64,000 bases of DNA from a gamma proteobacterium NOR5-3 (lineage in GTDB: Bacteria > Pseudomonadota > Gammaproteobacteria > Pseudomonadales > Halieaceae): assembly GCA_000158155.1 (NCBI GenBank), contig DS999407.1, forward strand, positions 443,087 to 507,086, given 5' to 3'. Shown piece after piece: positions 1 through 7,502 of the stretch. The position numbers and the translations under genes are program-made. The notes under the pieces are model-generated. The model had not been told where the DNA came from, ran no database searches, and worked only from the letters and a program-made list of their open reading frames with translations. The stretch's first letter is position 1, and every line of letters begins with the position of its first letter.

Positions 1-489
1 ACTCTGCGCATCCAGGACCATGCGCTTTTCTGCAGTGAGCACAAAATCATCGCCGTCTTGCACTGCCGTGCTGGCAACCGCCAACGGATCAAAAGCCCCT
101 GTTTCCTGCAAAGCCAATGTCACCTGCTTCTCGCCAGCGGCTATGGCCGCGAGCCAGTCGGCTTTTTGCGACTCCGTTCCGAGACAATTAATAGCCGTAG
201 CGCCGATAAGCACGCTGGCCTCCAACGGTGACGCACTCAGATGCCGCCCTGCCTGTTCAAGCACCACACCCAGCCCGGTGTAGCCATAACCAAGACCACC
301 ATAAGCTTCCGGGACAGCAATTCCCGCCCAGCCCATATCCACCATTTCCCGCCATACAGCTGGGTCAAATCCCAGCTCATCGCCGCTGTCGCACAGGCCG
401 CGAAGATGCGCAACGGTCGCCTTGCTCGCCAAAAAGCCCGCCGCGGACTCCTGCAGCATCAACTGTTCTTCGTTCAGTACTAAAGTCAT
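1..489 (-). CDS. Acyl-CoA dehydrogenase, partial (C-terminal part beyond left edge)
   Basis: This is the N-terminal 163 residues of an acyl-CoA dehydrogenase that runs off the left edge. It starts at an ATG (complement of 487-489) with MTLVLNEEQLML and shows the family's helical N-terminal domain, with the recognisable VPEAYGGLG segment near residue 55, a Gly-rich stretch after it, and the start of the middle beta domain (ALQETGAFDPLA). The reaction expected is FAD-dependent alpha,beta-dehydrogenation of an acyl-CoA in the cytoplasm, passing electrons to ETF. It begins 12 bases after another acyl-CoA dehydrogenase gene on the same strand, so the two are probably cotranscribed. Adjacent dissimilar pairs of this kind form alpha2-beta2 enzymes in sterol side-chain degradation of actinobacteria; that this pair does so is inference. 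The catalytic region is not visible. Confidence 0.88.
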   Translation of the reverse strand, partial: MTLVLNEEQLMLQESAAGFLASKATVAHLRGLCDSGDELGFDPAVWREMVDMGWAGIAVPEAYGGLGYGYTGLGVVLEQAGRHLSASPLEASVLIGATAINCLGTESQKADWLAAIAAGEKQVTLALQETGAFDPLAVASTAVQDGDDFVLTAEKRMVLDAQS

Positions 490-501
490 ATCCGCTACAC
501 C

Positions 502-1683
502 TCAGGCGTCAGGTAGGCCAAGAACGCGCTTGGCTACGATATTCAATTGAACTTCCGAGGTGCCGCCCTCGATAGAGTTACCCTTGGATCGCAGAAAACT
601 CCTCACCACGTTACCGTCGTTATAGCGCTCGCCGGACCAGCCCAGAGCCGCTTCACCGCCCACTGCCAGATTCAATTCGTTGCGACGCTTATTAAGCTCG
701 GTACCGTAGTATTTAAAAATGGACGATGCGGGGCCAAGACCCTGCCCCGCCTTCACCTCATCACCCACGCGCTCCATAGTGGCGGAGAAAGCCAGGGTGT
801 CGAGTTGATACTGGGCAATGTCCTGGCGAAGAATGCCATTGCGAAGACGACCCTCGGCATCGGCGCCCATAAGCTCAACAGCGGTCTTGCCCAATGATTT
901 GCCACCGGCGGTACCGAAAGCAGAAATCATTTCGCGCTCGTGGGTTAAGAGGTACTTGGCAATGGTCCAGCCCTGCCCCTCCTCGCCCACCAGATTGCGT
1001 TTGTCCGCGCGGGCGTCGTCAAAAAATGTCTCACAAAAGGGCGAGGAGCCGCTGATAAGACGAATCGGCTTGGCGGTGACACCGGGCTGATCCATGTCAA
1101 ACAGCACAAAGCTGATGCCCTCGTGCTTGCTGCCCGTGTTGTCGGTGCGCACGAGACAAAAAATCCAGTCGGCTTTGTCCGCGTAGGAGGTCCAGACCTT
1201 CTGACCATTGATCAGGTAATGATCGCCCTGATCATCCGCGCGGGTTGCAAGGCTCGCCAAATCAGAACCGGCACTGGGCTCGGAGTAGCCCTGACACCAG
1301 CGAATCTCGCCGCGGCAAATGGGGGGTAAATGCTCGAGCTTCTGCTCTTCACTGCCGAACTTCAGCAGTGCCGGTCCCAACATCGAGATACCAAAGGAGT
1401 CCAGCGGTCGCCGGGCACCGATACGGTCCATTTCCTCACGCAGAACCTTGACCTCTTCTCCCGAGAGGCCACCACCGCCGTACTCTTTGGGCCAGTGCGG
1501 CACAGTCCAGCCTCGCTCAGCCATACGTTCGCACCACAGGGGCTGCTCCGGGATATCAATCTCGGGCCTGCGGCCCCCGGTATAAATGTCCTCAAAGCCG
1601 CTTACCGGCTGGCGCATGGATTCGGGGCAGTTGGCTTCAAGCCACTCCCGGGTTTCCTGACGAAAGGTATCAATCTCGGTCAA
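502..1683 (-). CDS. Acyl-CoA dehydrogenase
   Basis: A full-length acyl-CoA dehydrogenase of 393 residues. The N-terminal helical domain carries WPKEYGGGGLS near residue 65, the FAD/substrate signature CQGYSEPSAGSDLASL lies near 130-145, GQKVWTSYA near 162, and the C-terminal signature IEGGTSEVQ near 375, followed by AKRVLGLP. The start is a TTG (complement of 1681-1683), chosen because a full AGGAGG Shine-Dalgarno sequence stands seven bases upstream and no ATG occurs until about residue 23. It catalyses acyl-CoA oxidation with FAD and hands electrons to ETF. The next gene, 12 bases downstream, is a second acyl-CoA dehydrogenase. A perfect palindrome about 80 bases upstream of the start may be its operator. 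Substrate chain length or ring type cannot be deduced. Confidence 0.93.
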   Translation of the reverse strand: MTEIDTFRQETREWLEANCPESMRQPVSGFEDIYTGGRRPEIDIPEQPLWCERMAERGWTVPHWPKEYGGGGLSGEEVKVLREEMDRIGARRPLDSFGISMLGPALLKFGSEEQKLEHLPPICRGEIRWCQGYSEPSAGSDLASLATRADDQGDHYLINGQKVWTSYADKADWIFCLVRTDNTGSKHEGISFVLFDMDQPGVTAKPIRLISGSSPFCETFFDDARADKRNLVGEEGQGWTIAKYLLTHEREMISAFGTAGGKSLGKTAVELMGADAEGRLRNGILRQDIAQYQLDTLAFSATMERVGDEVKAGQGLGPASSIFKYYGTELNKRRNELNLAVGGEAALGWSGERYNDGNVVRSFLRSKGNSIEGGTSEVQLNIVAKRVLGLPDA

Positions 1684-1764
1684 AGCGGAAGCCTCCTGAG
1701 GGTCGCAAAATGTGTTTTTGGTTGGCCCGGGCAGAACACGCCCATGACGAGTAACTCAGATTTG

Positions 1765-1779
1765 AACATACAGTATGTT
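1765..1779. promoter_or_regulatory. Perfect 7-1-7 palindrome, candidate operator of the acyl-CoA dehydrogenase operon
   Basis: AACATACAGTATGTT is a perfect inverted repeat (AACATAC / GTATGTT around one central A). It sits about 80 bases upstream of the TTG start of the acyl-CoA dehydrogenase gene. Palindromes of this size are typical of TetR-family operators, which often control acyl-CoA catabolic genes. No regulator gene is next to it, so the binding protein is unknown. Confidence 0.5.
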
Positions 1780-1954
1780 TTGCTGTCACTCAAGTATTCT
1801 CGCGAATAGACAGCACGCAAGGTCATGCATAAAAAATGGGTTGTCGCGTATTCGCGGGGTCAGCGGCCATATGCCGTCTGGGTTACCGCTGGCATACCCG
1901 CGCTGACAAGAGCTGTGCGAAACACGAAGCCAGCCAGACAGCCGGCAGTCCTTT

Positions 1955-2175
1955 GAGCTGCTCGCGCATCTCCAGAAGAGCTATCGCACTGTTAGAAGCA
2001 CTCGACGGACGCTCAAAGGACTACCGCCTGCCTGGCCTGTTCAGTGCGAGGTTCAGGCGCTGTTTCGTGTGTAACTTGTCCTGATAACTGGTAGTGGCTC
2101 GGCGCCGCTTTGCTCGAGCGTCCGTCGAGCGCGCTGTTAAATTCGCTGGCGCCGATGGAGATACGCGAGCAGCTC
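1955..2175. repeat. 60-bp imperfect inverted repeat with 101-bp spacer
   Basis: The left arm (1955-2014) and the reverse complement of the right arm (2116-2175) have the same length. They share 19 of the first 20 bases (beginning GAGCTGCTCGCG) and the last 14 bases (CTCGACGGACGCTC), while the middle is diverged. The arms lie in a 628-base gap (1684-2311) that holds no gene I can support. The origin is unknown. Confidence 0.65.
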
Positions 2176-2200
2176 GAGTAAAGCGGGGTCGGGCCACCCA
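2105..2200. repeat. Palindromic repeat element, copy 1
   Basis: The string GCTCGAGTAAAGCGGGG (2172-2188) followed six bases later by CCACCCA (2194-2200) recurs in the same register at 21851-21879. Here its upstream partner arm CCGCTTTGCTCGAG (2105-2118) pairs with CTCGAGTAAAGCGG (2173-2186), with one mismatch, around a 54-base loop that contains most of the right arm of the 60-bp inverted repeat. This looks like an interspersed palindromic repeat family of the genome. Confidence 0.55.
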
Positions 2201-2255
2201 ATGACGTGACAAGCGATACTCATAAAAGCTGTGTCCCTCGGAATACGCGATGAGC

Positions 2256-2289
2256 AAAAAAAAAAAAGCGCAGGGCATTGGCCCGGCGC
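2256..2289 (-). terminator. Rho-independent terminator of the OmpA-like gene
   Basis: Read on the minus strand, GCGC-C-GGGC, loop CAAT, GCCC-T-GCGC is followed by an unbroken run of 12 T. It stands just after the stop codon of the OmpA-like lipoprotein gene. Confidence 0.88.
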
Positions 2290-2311
2290 CTTTCGCTAGC
2301 AAGGGGTCTGC

Positions 2312-3079
2312 TTAACGGACCACTAACTCGACGCGGCGATTACGCTCACGTCCATCACGGCTGTCGTTGCTGGCGACGGGGTTAGCTTCACCGCGGCCGG
2401 TGGCACGCAATTGACCGGCAGCCACGCCCTGGGATACCAGATAATCAACAGCCGCCTGGGCACGACGCTCAGACAGCTTCTGGTTGTACTCCTCGGGGCC
2501 CGAAGAATCGGTATAGCCCACAACATCCATCTTTACACTGCTGTGAGACTTGATGACCGCTACCGCAGCATCCAGTGCAGAACGGGACTTCGCGTCCAGG
2601 GCTGCACTGTCAAAGGCAAAGCCAAGACGGTCGATAGTCAGCACCACCTCATCTTTTACCGGGCAGCCCTTCATATCGACCTTCACGCCAGCGGGCGTGT
2701 TGGCACACTGATCTTTGTAGTCCGCAACACCATCGCCATCGCTGTCTAAAGCACAGCCGCTCATATCCACTTCCGCACCGGCAGGCGTGCCGGGGCAGCG
2801 ATCTTTATCGTCCATAACGCCATCGCCATCACTGTCAGCAGGAGCAGCAGCAACCACAGCCGCAGGCTTGGGCTCTTGCAGATCACAGATAACCGCGCCA
2901 ACACCCGCGCCGACCGCGACACCGGCTACGGCACCAGCGCCAGCTCCAGATGCTCCTATCGCGCCGCCCAAAGCACTACTGCCCACGATGCAGGCCTCAT
3001 AATCACGCTCTTCTACGCTGCTACAGGCGCTGAGCACCGCAGCCATAAGAAGCACAAAGAGCCGAACTGTTAATTTCAT
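2312..3079 (-). CDS. OmpA-family peptidoglycan-associated lipoprotein with calcium-type repeats
   Basis: A 255-residue envelope protein. The start is ATG (complement of 3077-3079), preceded by AGGACG; an in-frame extension to 3178 is unlikely because the signal sequence MKLTVRLFVLLMAAVLSAC begins here. The lipobox LSAC puts the lipid on Cys19. A glycine/alanine-rich stretch (about 36-62) resembles a glycine-zipper. Two thrombospondin type 3-like Asp-rich repeats (DSDGDGV...KD..C...PAG, near 80 and 109) should bind calcium. The C-terminal OmpA domain (about 145-255) carries GYTDSSGPEEYNQKLSERRA and ends GRERNRRVELVVR, the peptidoglycan-binding signature. It probably links outer membrane to cell wall. 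The gene is monocistronic with a strong terminator. Confidence 0.93.
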   Translation of the reverse strand: MKLTVRLFVLLMAAVLSACSSVEERDYEACIVGSSALGGAIGASGAGAGAVAGVAVGAGVGAVICDLQEPKPAAVVAAAPADSDGDGVMDDKDRCPGTPAGAEVDMSGCALDSDGDGVADYKDQCANTPAGVKVDMKGCPVKDEVVLTIDRLGFAFDSAALDAKSRSALDAAVAVIKSHSSVKMDVVGYTDSSGPEEYNQKLSERRAQAAVDYLVSQGVAAGQLRATGRGEANPVASNDSRDGRERNRRVELVVR

Positions 3080-3286
3080 GGTGACGTCCTTTCTATGTTC
3101 CGTTATCAATAAAATCTTGCGTTTTGGGGCTTGGAGCCAGTCTTGGCTTCTCTCACCAAGTATCTGATCTCCCAGCAATCCTTAAGCGGCAGAGTACACC
3201 ATTTACCCGACTCGGCACATCTTTGGGCATAGGGCAGAATCGACGGTGCTAAACTTCTTTAATCACCGCCGAACGAAGCTAAAAGA

Positions 3287-4054
3287 ATGTACCAAACACT
3301 TGAAATAGAACGACAGGGAAGCACTGCCCGACTGTGGCTTAACCGTCCGGAAAAGCTGAACCCATTATCGGTGAAGACCCTGAAGGAGCTGGCGATGGCA
3401 GCCTCCGAGCTCAATCAAGACTCCTCGCTCAAGGTGGTTGTTGTGGGAGGCAGGGGACGCTGCTTTTCCGCCGGTGCCGACCTTGCAGGATTCCCACAGC
3501 CGGGAGACCCACAGGCCCGCGATGCCGCCGATGCCGGACGACTGATGGCCGATGCCATAGAACAAATCAGCGCAGTAACCATTGCCCGAATACAGGGCTG
3601 GTGTGTCGGCGGCGGACTGGTGCTGGCTGCCGCCTGCGATCTGCGCGTTGCTGCCACTGACGCGCGCTTCTCCATTCCCGAGATAGACCTGGGCATCCCC
3701 CTTGCCTGGGGCGGCATCCCCCGGCTCGTTCGTGAGATAGGCCCTGCGCTCACCAAAGAGTTAGTCATGACCTGTCGCCCCTTTGATGCCGAGGAAGCGC
3801 TGCGGGCGGGCTTTCTTAACAAAACAGCGGAGCCTGACGCCCTGGATGATGTCGTGGACGCCCTCGCCCAGGCGATTGCTCAGCGACCGGGCTTTCCGGT
3901 GCAAGCCACAAAACGCCATGTGGACGCAGTCACGGCCAATCAAATAGGTCTTGCCCGCTCCTGGTCTGACGCGGACAGTTTACTGTCAGGGCTACTGGAT
4001 CCCGAGTGCCAGGAGGCGCGGGAGCGCTACATCAAAGAACGCGAAAAGAGTTAG
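3287..4054 (+). CDS. Enoyl-CoA hydratase/isomerase family protein
   Basis: A 255-residue crotonase-fold protein, cytoplasmic. The oxyanion-hole segments CFSAGADLAGF (about 62-72) and GWCVGGGLVLAAACDLR (about 105-121) are present, and FSIPEIDLGIPLAWGGIPRL follows (about 132-151). Measured against classical enoyl-CoA hydratase, the glutamate of the FxxPE segment is there, but the first catalytic glutamate of the GGGxE segment is replaced (GGGLV). Hydration normally needs both, so an isomerase or other crotonase reaction is as likely. The start follows a weak AAAAGA. The last four bases overlap the end of a convergent gene. The partner CoA substrate is not evident. Confidence 0.9.
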   Translation: MYQTLEIERQGSTARLWLNRPEKLNPLSVKTLKELAMAASELNQDSSLKVVVVGGRGRCFSAGADLAGFPQPGDPQARDAADAGRLMADAIEQISAVTIARIQGWCVGGGLVLAAACDLRVAATDARFSIPEIDLGIPLAWGGIPRLVREIGPALTKELVMTCRPFDAEEALRAGFLNKTAEPDALDDVVDALAQAIAQRPGFPVQATKRHVDAVTANQIGLARSWSDADSLLSGLLDPECQEARERYIKEREKS

Positions 4055-5109
4055 CGCGCTGACCGGCCGCCCACTAAATCCCTGTCCAACATCACCTCCA
4101 GGCGAAATACGATGCCCAGGACGCCCTCGCGCTTTTCCTCATACTGGTCTCGACGCCAGTTGTAACTGGGCTCAATCTCGTAATAGAGAAACTGCCTGAA
4201 GAACTGTTTCCGATACAAAAATCCCAAACGGTAGTTGGTCTCAAAATTCTCAGGCTGATCGCGACCGCTCACGGCCACAAAGTACTCAATGGCACTGGGA
4301 AACTTCTCGTGATCATCCAGCCAGCGCCGATAGGTAATACCCGTGTTGTAGTCCCAGAACTCTTTCTCCTCTCGATAGCGTATGCGTCCGTTCCATCGCA
4401 GAAGGCTCTTGTCATCAAGAATTCGATTCACATCAAAGTTGCTCAGGGACCGATAACCATCTTCCGTGTGATATTGAAGACGCTGGGTAAAGCGCGCCCA
4501 ACTATTGTCGGTAATGGGCTGCTGATAGCGAAACCGCACCCCCGGCAGGAGTGCCGGACCGGATCGCACGGAAAGCGTGGCGTCCAAACGCGTACGACGG
4601 CTGTCGCGAAAATTAAAACGCACGCCCACATCATTCTCCTGCGCGCGCTCCTCCTCGGTCAGTGTCTGCTCAGACTCTTCGCCCGAAAAAACCAGGTCCA
4701 CCCGTTCGGAAATCTTCGGCAGGCTGACCTGGCCGCGGAGTCGAACCTTGACGTCATGACCATCACGCTCATCCCAATCATTCAGAAAGATGGCACGCAC
4801 AAACGTATCTGCCCTCTCAGCATCGCGCACCGGCGCGCCAAAGAAGTCATCCATCCACTGCGCCAGCGCCTGAGCGCGGTTCGTTGCGTATTCGTGGCTG
4901 CTGTCGACCCAGCTGGCGCTGCCGGGATCGATAGTGGGCTCTACGGCGGATTCGGAAATCTCATCAGGTGCAGCGGGACCGGTAGATGCTGGCACTTCAT
5001 CCGACTGCTGGGCAAATACCGGCGTCTGGACAAGAACTGACAGTGTCCCGCCGAAGATCCAGGATCGGAGAATAGTAGTGCAGTAGATGGCTGTGGCACG
5101 CATAGACAT
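4051..5109 (-). CDS. Uncharacterised outer-membrane beta-barrel protein
   Basis: About 352 residues. I chose the ATG at 5109 (MSMRATAIYC) since a hydrophobic signal sequence ending in PVFAQQ follows; a start at 5145 is also possible. After a Glu/Pro-rich linker (about 37-60), the protein becomes a run of alternating aromatic and charged strands (GRIRYREEKEFWDYNTGITY, YYEIEPSYNWRRDQYEEK), the pattern of an outer-membrane beta-barrel. It lacks the usual terminal Phe; the end is basic (GGRSAR). I do not recognise the family and assign no function. It converges on the crotonase-like gene with a four-base overlap. Confidence 0.75.
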   Translation of the reverse strand: MSMRATAIYCTTILRSWIFGGTLSVLVQTPVFAQQSDEVPASTGPAAPDEISESAVEPTIDPGSASWVDSSHEYATNRAQALAQWMDDFFGAPVRDAERADTFVRAIFLNDWDERDGHDVKVRLRGQVSLPKISERVDLVFSGEESEQTLTEEERAQENDVGVRFNFRDSRRTRLDATLSVRSGPALLPGVRFRYQQPITDNSWARFTQRLQYHTEDGYRSLSNFDVNRILDDKSLLRWNGRIRYREEKEFWDYNTGITYRRWLDDHEKFPSAIEYFVAVSGRDQPENFETNYRLGFLYRKQFFRQFLYYEIEPSYNWRRDQYEEKREGVLGIVFRLEVMLDRDLVGGRSAR

Positions 5110-5224
5110 AGGTTTAGCACATTGCCGCGGCCATGACAGCAGCAAACTGCATTGTGCGATTGATCACATTTGTCGCAAATGCAAAGACGACCGCAAAAAC
5201 AGCAAATGATTGCTGCTGGCGCAG

Positions 5225-6709
5225 CTAGCGCTGATCCTCCAGCACCGCAGCCGCCGCAAGGCGGCCGGACATCGCGGACATGGGAACGCCTGCACCGGGG
5301 TGCACCGAGCCGCCAGCGAGATACAGCCCCCGGACCCTGCTTCGGGCGCCGGGCCTTGCAAAACTGGCAAGCGGTCCGTGGTTTGCGCGCCCGTAAAGTG
5401 AACCGCCGCTCCCGGGGAAACGCTCAGAAAACCCCCTGGGGTCGGTGGTAACACAGGCGCTTTCATTCAGCTGAATCTCACAACCACACTCGCGCAGCAG
5501 TGCCAGGGCTTTATCGCGATAACTCGCAAGACTGCGCTCGTCCCGAAAGCGTCGATCCCCGTCAGCCGGGGCGTTGACCAGCAGTAACAAGGGCTCCGGA
5601 CCTTCCGGCGCCTGACCTCCGGCGCGGGACTGGGCGCAGACGTACACCGTCGGGTAATCGGCAATCTGCCCCCGACCAAAGATGGCCGCAAACTCTTCCG
5701 GGTAATCCTCGGCAAAAAACACGGTGTGGTAGTGCAGCTCAAAACCCGACACTTTCGCCACCATGCAAAAGGTCATCGCCGAAAGCGCGCGCTTTGCCGG
5801 CATCACGGGGCTCACGCTTCGACTCACCCCACCACCGAGCATTCCGGTACCCAGCGCCGAGATATCGCCGTTAAAGACGATCTGATCGGCAGCTAACTCC
5901 CGGCCGAGCTCGGTGACCGCACCCGCCGCACGATCAGCCTCCATACTGATTTCGCGCACGCCTTCATCAAAATGAAACTGCACACCCAGGGCTACAGCCA
6001 CATCGCACAGAGCCGCCGCTACCGCTCGCATGCCGCCGTCAACGAGCCAAACACCCTCCTGCTCTACGTGGGCGATAAGCATGAGGGTCGCAGGCGCACT
6101 TAAGGGAGAGGAGCCCACATAGGTCGCATAACGACCGAACAGCTGGCGCAGGCGCGGATCACTGAAGTGCTCATCAAGCGCGGACCACAGTGTAGAAAAG
6201 GGGGCTGTGCGCCACATACGATCGAGATTGCCGTAGCCTACGCGACGCACAAGCTCCAGCATGCCCGGGCGAGAAGAAGCGATAAACGGCTCGCGAAGCG
6301 TCTCATAGATGTCCGCGCTGCGCGCACAGAACGCGCGGTAACCCAGCGCATTCTCTTGATCTGAAAATTCTTTTATCGCCTGCTCGGAGGCATTGGTACT
6401 GGCATACAAATCCAAAGCACCGCCCTGGCGCCAGGCGTGGCGGGCAAGCACATCCGCTTTTGCGAGCTGTAGATGATCTTCCAATGCTGAGCCGGCGGTC
6501 TCGAACAGGCCATCGAACACCCAGCGCATGGTAAATACCGTGGGGCCTGCATCAACACCCACGCCCGCTACATCGAGTTGCCGCATTTTACCGCCGGGCT
6601 CTGCGGCTCGCTCGAGAACCGTGACCTTATGCCCCGCGGCTGCAAGTTCGATAGCAGCCGCCAGCCCCCCTACGCCAGAGCCAATAACGAGCGTACGGGG
6701 ATGGGTCAT
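5225..6709 (-). CDS. crtD: 1-hydroxycarotenoid 3,4-desaturase (CrtD)
   Basis: A 494-residue FAD flavoprotein of the phytoene-desaturase superfamily. The N-terminus holds the dinucleotide fold VIGSGVGGLAAAIELAAAG, then ERAAEPGGKM and DAGPTVFTMRWVFDGLF (about 53-69), a stretch that closely resembles CrtD enzymes of purple bacteria rather than CrtI or CrtN. The C-terminal FAD motif is GLYLAGGSVHPGAGVPMSAMSG. CrtD introduces the 3,4 double bond during spirilloxanthin/spheroidene synthesis at the membrane. Its ATG overlaps the stop of the upstream membrane-protein gene (ATGA), so both are cotranscribed. No other photosynthesis gene is in the window, so crtD stands apart from its pathway here. Confidence 0.85.
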   Translation of the reverse strand: MTHPRTLVIGSGVGGLAAAIELAAAGHKVTVLERAAEPGGKMRQLDVAGVGVDAGPTVFTMRWVFDGLFETAGSALEDHLQLAKADVLARHAWRQGGALDLYASTNASEQAIKEFSDQENALGYRAFCARSADIYETLREPFIASSRPGMLELVRRVGYGNLDRMWRTAPFSTLWSALDEHFSDPRLRQLFGRYATYVGSSPLSAPATLMLIAHVEQEGVWLVDGGMRAVAAALCDVAVALGVQFHFDEGVREISMEADRAAGAVTELGRELAADQIVFNGDISALGTGMLGGGVSRSVSPVMPAKRALSAMTFCMVAKVSGFELHYHTVFFAEDYPEEFAAIFGRGQIADYPTVYVCAQSRAGGQAPEGPEPLLLLVNAPADGDRRFRDERSLASYRDKALALLRECGCEIQLNESACVTTDPRGFSERFPGSGGSLYGRANHGPLASFARPGARSRVRGLYLAGGSVHPGAGVPMSAMSGRLAAAAVLEDQR

Positions 6710-7455
6710 GAAGCGCGCTCGGCGCGGGCTTTAAACTGCAAGGTAACCGCGCGTTGGTGATAGATAATCAATGTTAATCCGGTGATGAGTGGCACGGACC
6801 ACAGCGCAGGAGTCAGCGCTATTTCCGGCAGCATACGCACCGCACCGAAGGCAAAAAAGGCGGTGTACACCGAGATGCCGGCGCCCACCAAAGATTTAAT
6901 ATGCTCTTTGATGCGATCCATTGGCCGGGGATTGGGCTTGTACAAGAACCACAGGTTGGTTGCCACCGTGGCAAAGCCCACCAAGGAAATGCCCACCATC
7001 AACAGCTGATCCAGCTGCCAGCCCTGCCAGGCGCAGTTGGCCGAGGCAATGGTGAGAAGCAACTGCAGTATCAGGTTATGCCAAACGCGATTGGCGCGGT
7101 GGTTCTTACGGTTTTGTATACACAGCCACCCATGCCAGGCCAGGTTAATCGTCAGGGTTGCCAGATAGAGCATCATCCAGCCAAAGATTCCGGCAATCAA
7201 AGCCGGGTCACCAAACTGTGGGTGATCGACCAGCTGTGGATGCGTTGCGATGGGGTCTGACAAGGTCGTCAAGGCTATGCCAATAGCCACGCTCCCGGTC
7301 ACCAGCATCATCATGGTAAAGAGTTTGCCAAACCGCGCGTGATTACGCCCTCCTTTGCGCCCGGCGACCGGCACCCAAAAGCTGATCAGGCCGGTAGCGC
7401 CCGTTACGATATGTATGGCTACTAAAATCTCAAACAGCGTATGGGTCGACATCAT
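6706..7455 (-). CDS. Integral membrane protein, DUF2306-like
   Basis: A 249-residue inner-membrane protein with about seven hydrophobic segments. The N-terminal helix has HIVTGATGLISFW, followed by a basic, histidine-containing loop (RKGGRNHARFGKLF, about 34-47) and later His residues at helix ends (LAWHGW, VWHNLI). This pattern resembles DUF2306-type predicted membrane proteins, some of which may bind haem; that assignment is tentative. The start ATG (complement of 7453-7455) has GGGGAG upstream. It overlaps crtD by four bases, so the two are coexpressed and a role linked to carotenoid chemistry is possible but unproven. A P450 gene is divergent, 47 bases away. Confidence 0.8.
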   Translation of the reverse strand: MMSTHTLFEILVAIHIVTGATGLISFWVPVAGRKGGRNHARFGKLFTMMMLVTGSVAIGIALTTLSDPIATHPQLVDHPQFGDPALIAGIFGWMMLYLATLTINLAWHGWLCIQNRKNHRANRVWHNLILQLLLTIASANCAWQGWQLDQLLMVGISLVGFATVATNLWFLYKPNPRPMDRIKEHIKSLVGAGISVYTAFFAFGAVRMLPEIALTPALWSVPLITGLTLIIYHQRAVTLQFKARAERAS

Positions 7456-7502
7456 ACGGGCTCCCCGTGATACTGATCGCGAACTGTCTGACCAAAAGCC
7501 CT

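Noticed and set aside
2091-2200. Integron attC site
   Set aside because: The inverted repeats and some GTTAAAT/TAAC strings recall attC, but the required RYYYAAC and GTTRRRY ends are not properly placed and no cassette genes or integrase follow.
1836-2302. Short open frames on both strands in the gap 1684-2311
   Set aside because: They run through the inverted repeats, one of them also through the OmpA terminator, and have no ribosome site. Their similar peptide pieces come from the inverted repeat itself.
4309-5040. Plus-strand frame of 243 codons opposite the barrel protein
   Set aside because: The minus-strand frame has a signal peptide and barrel-like strands; the plus frame has neither.
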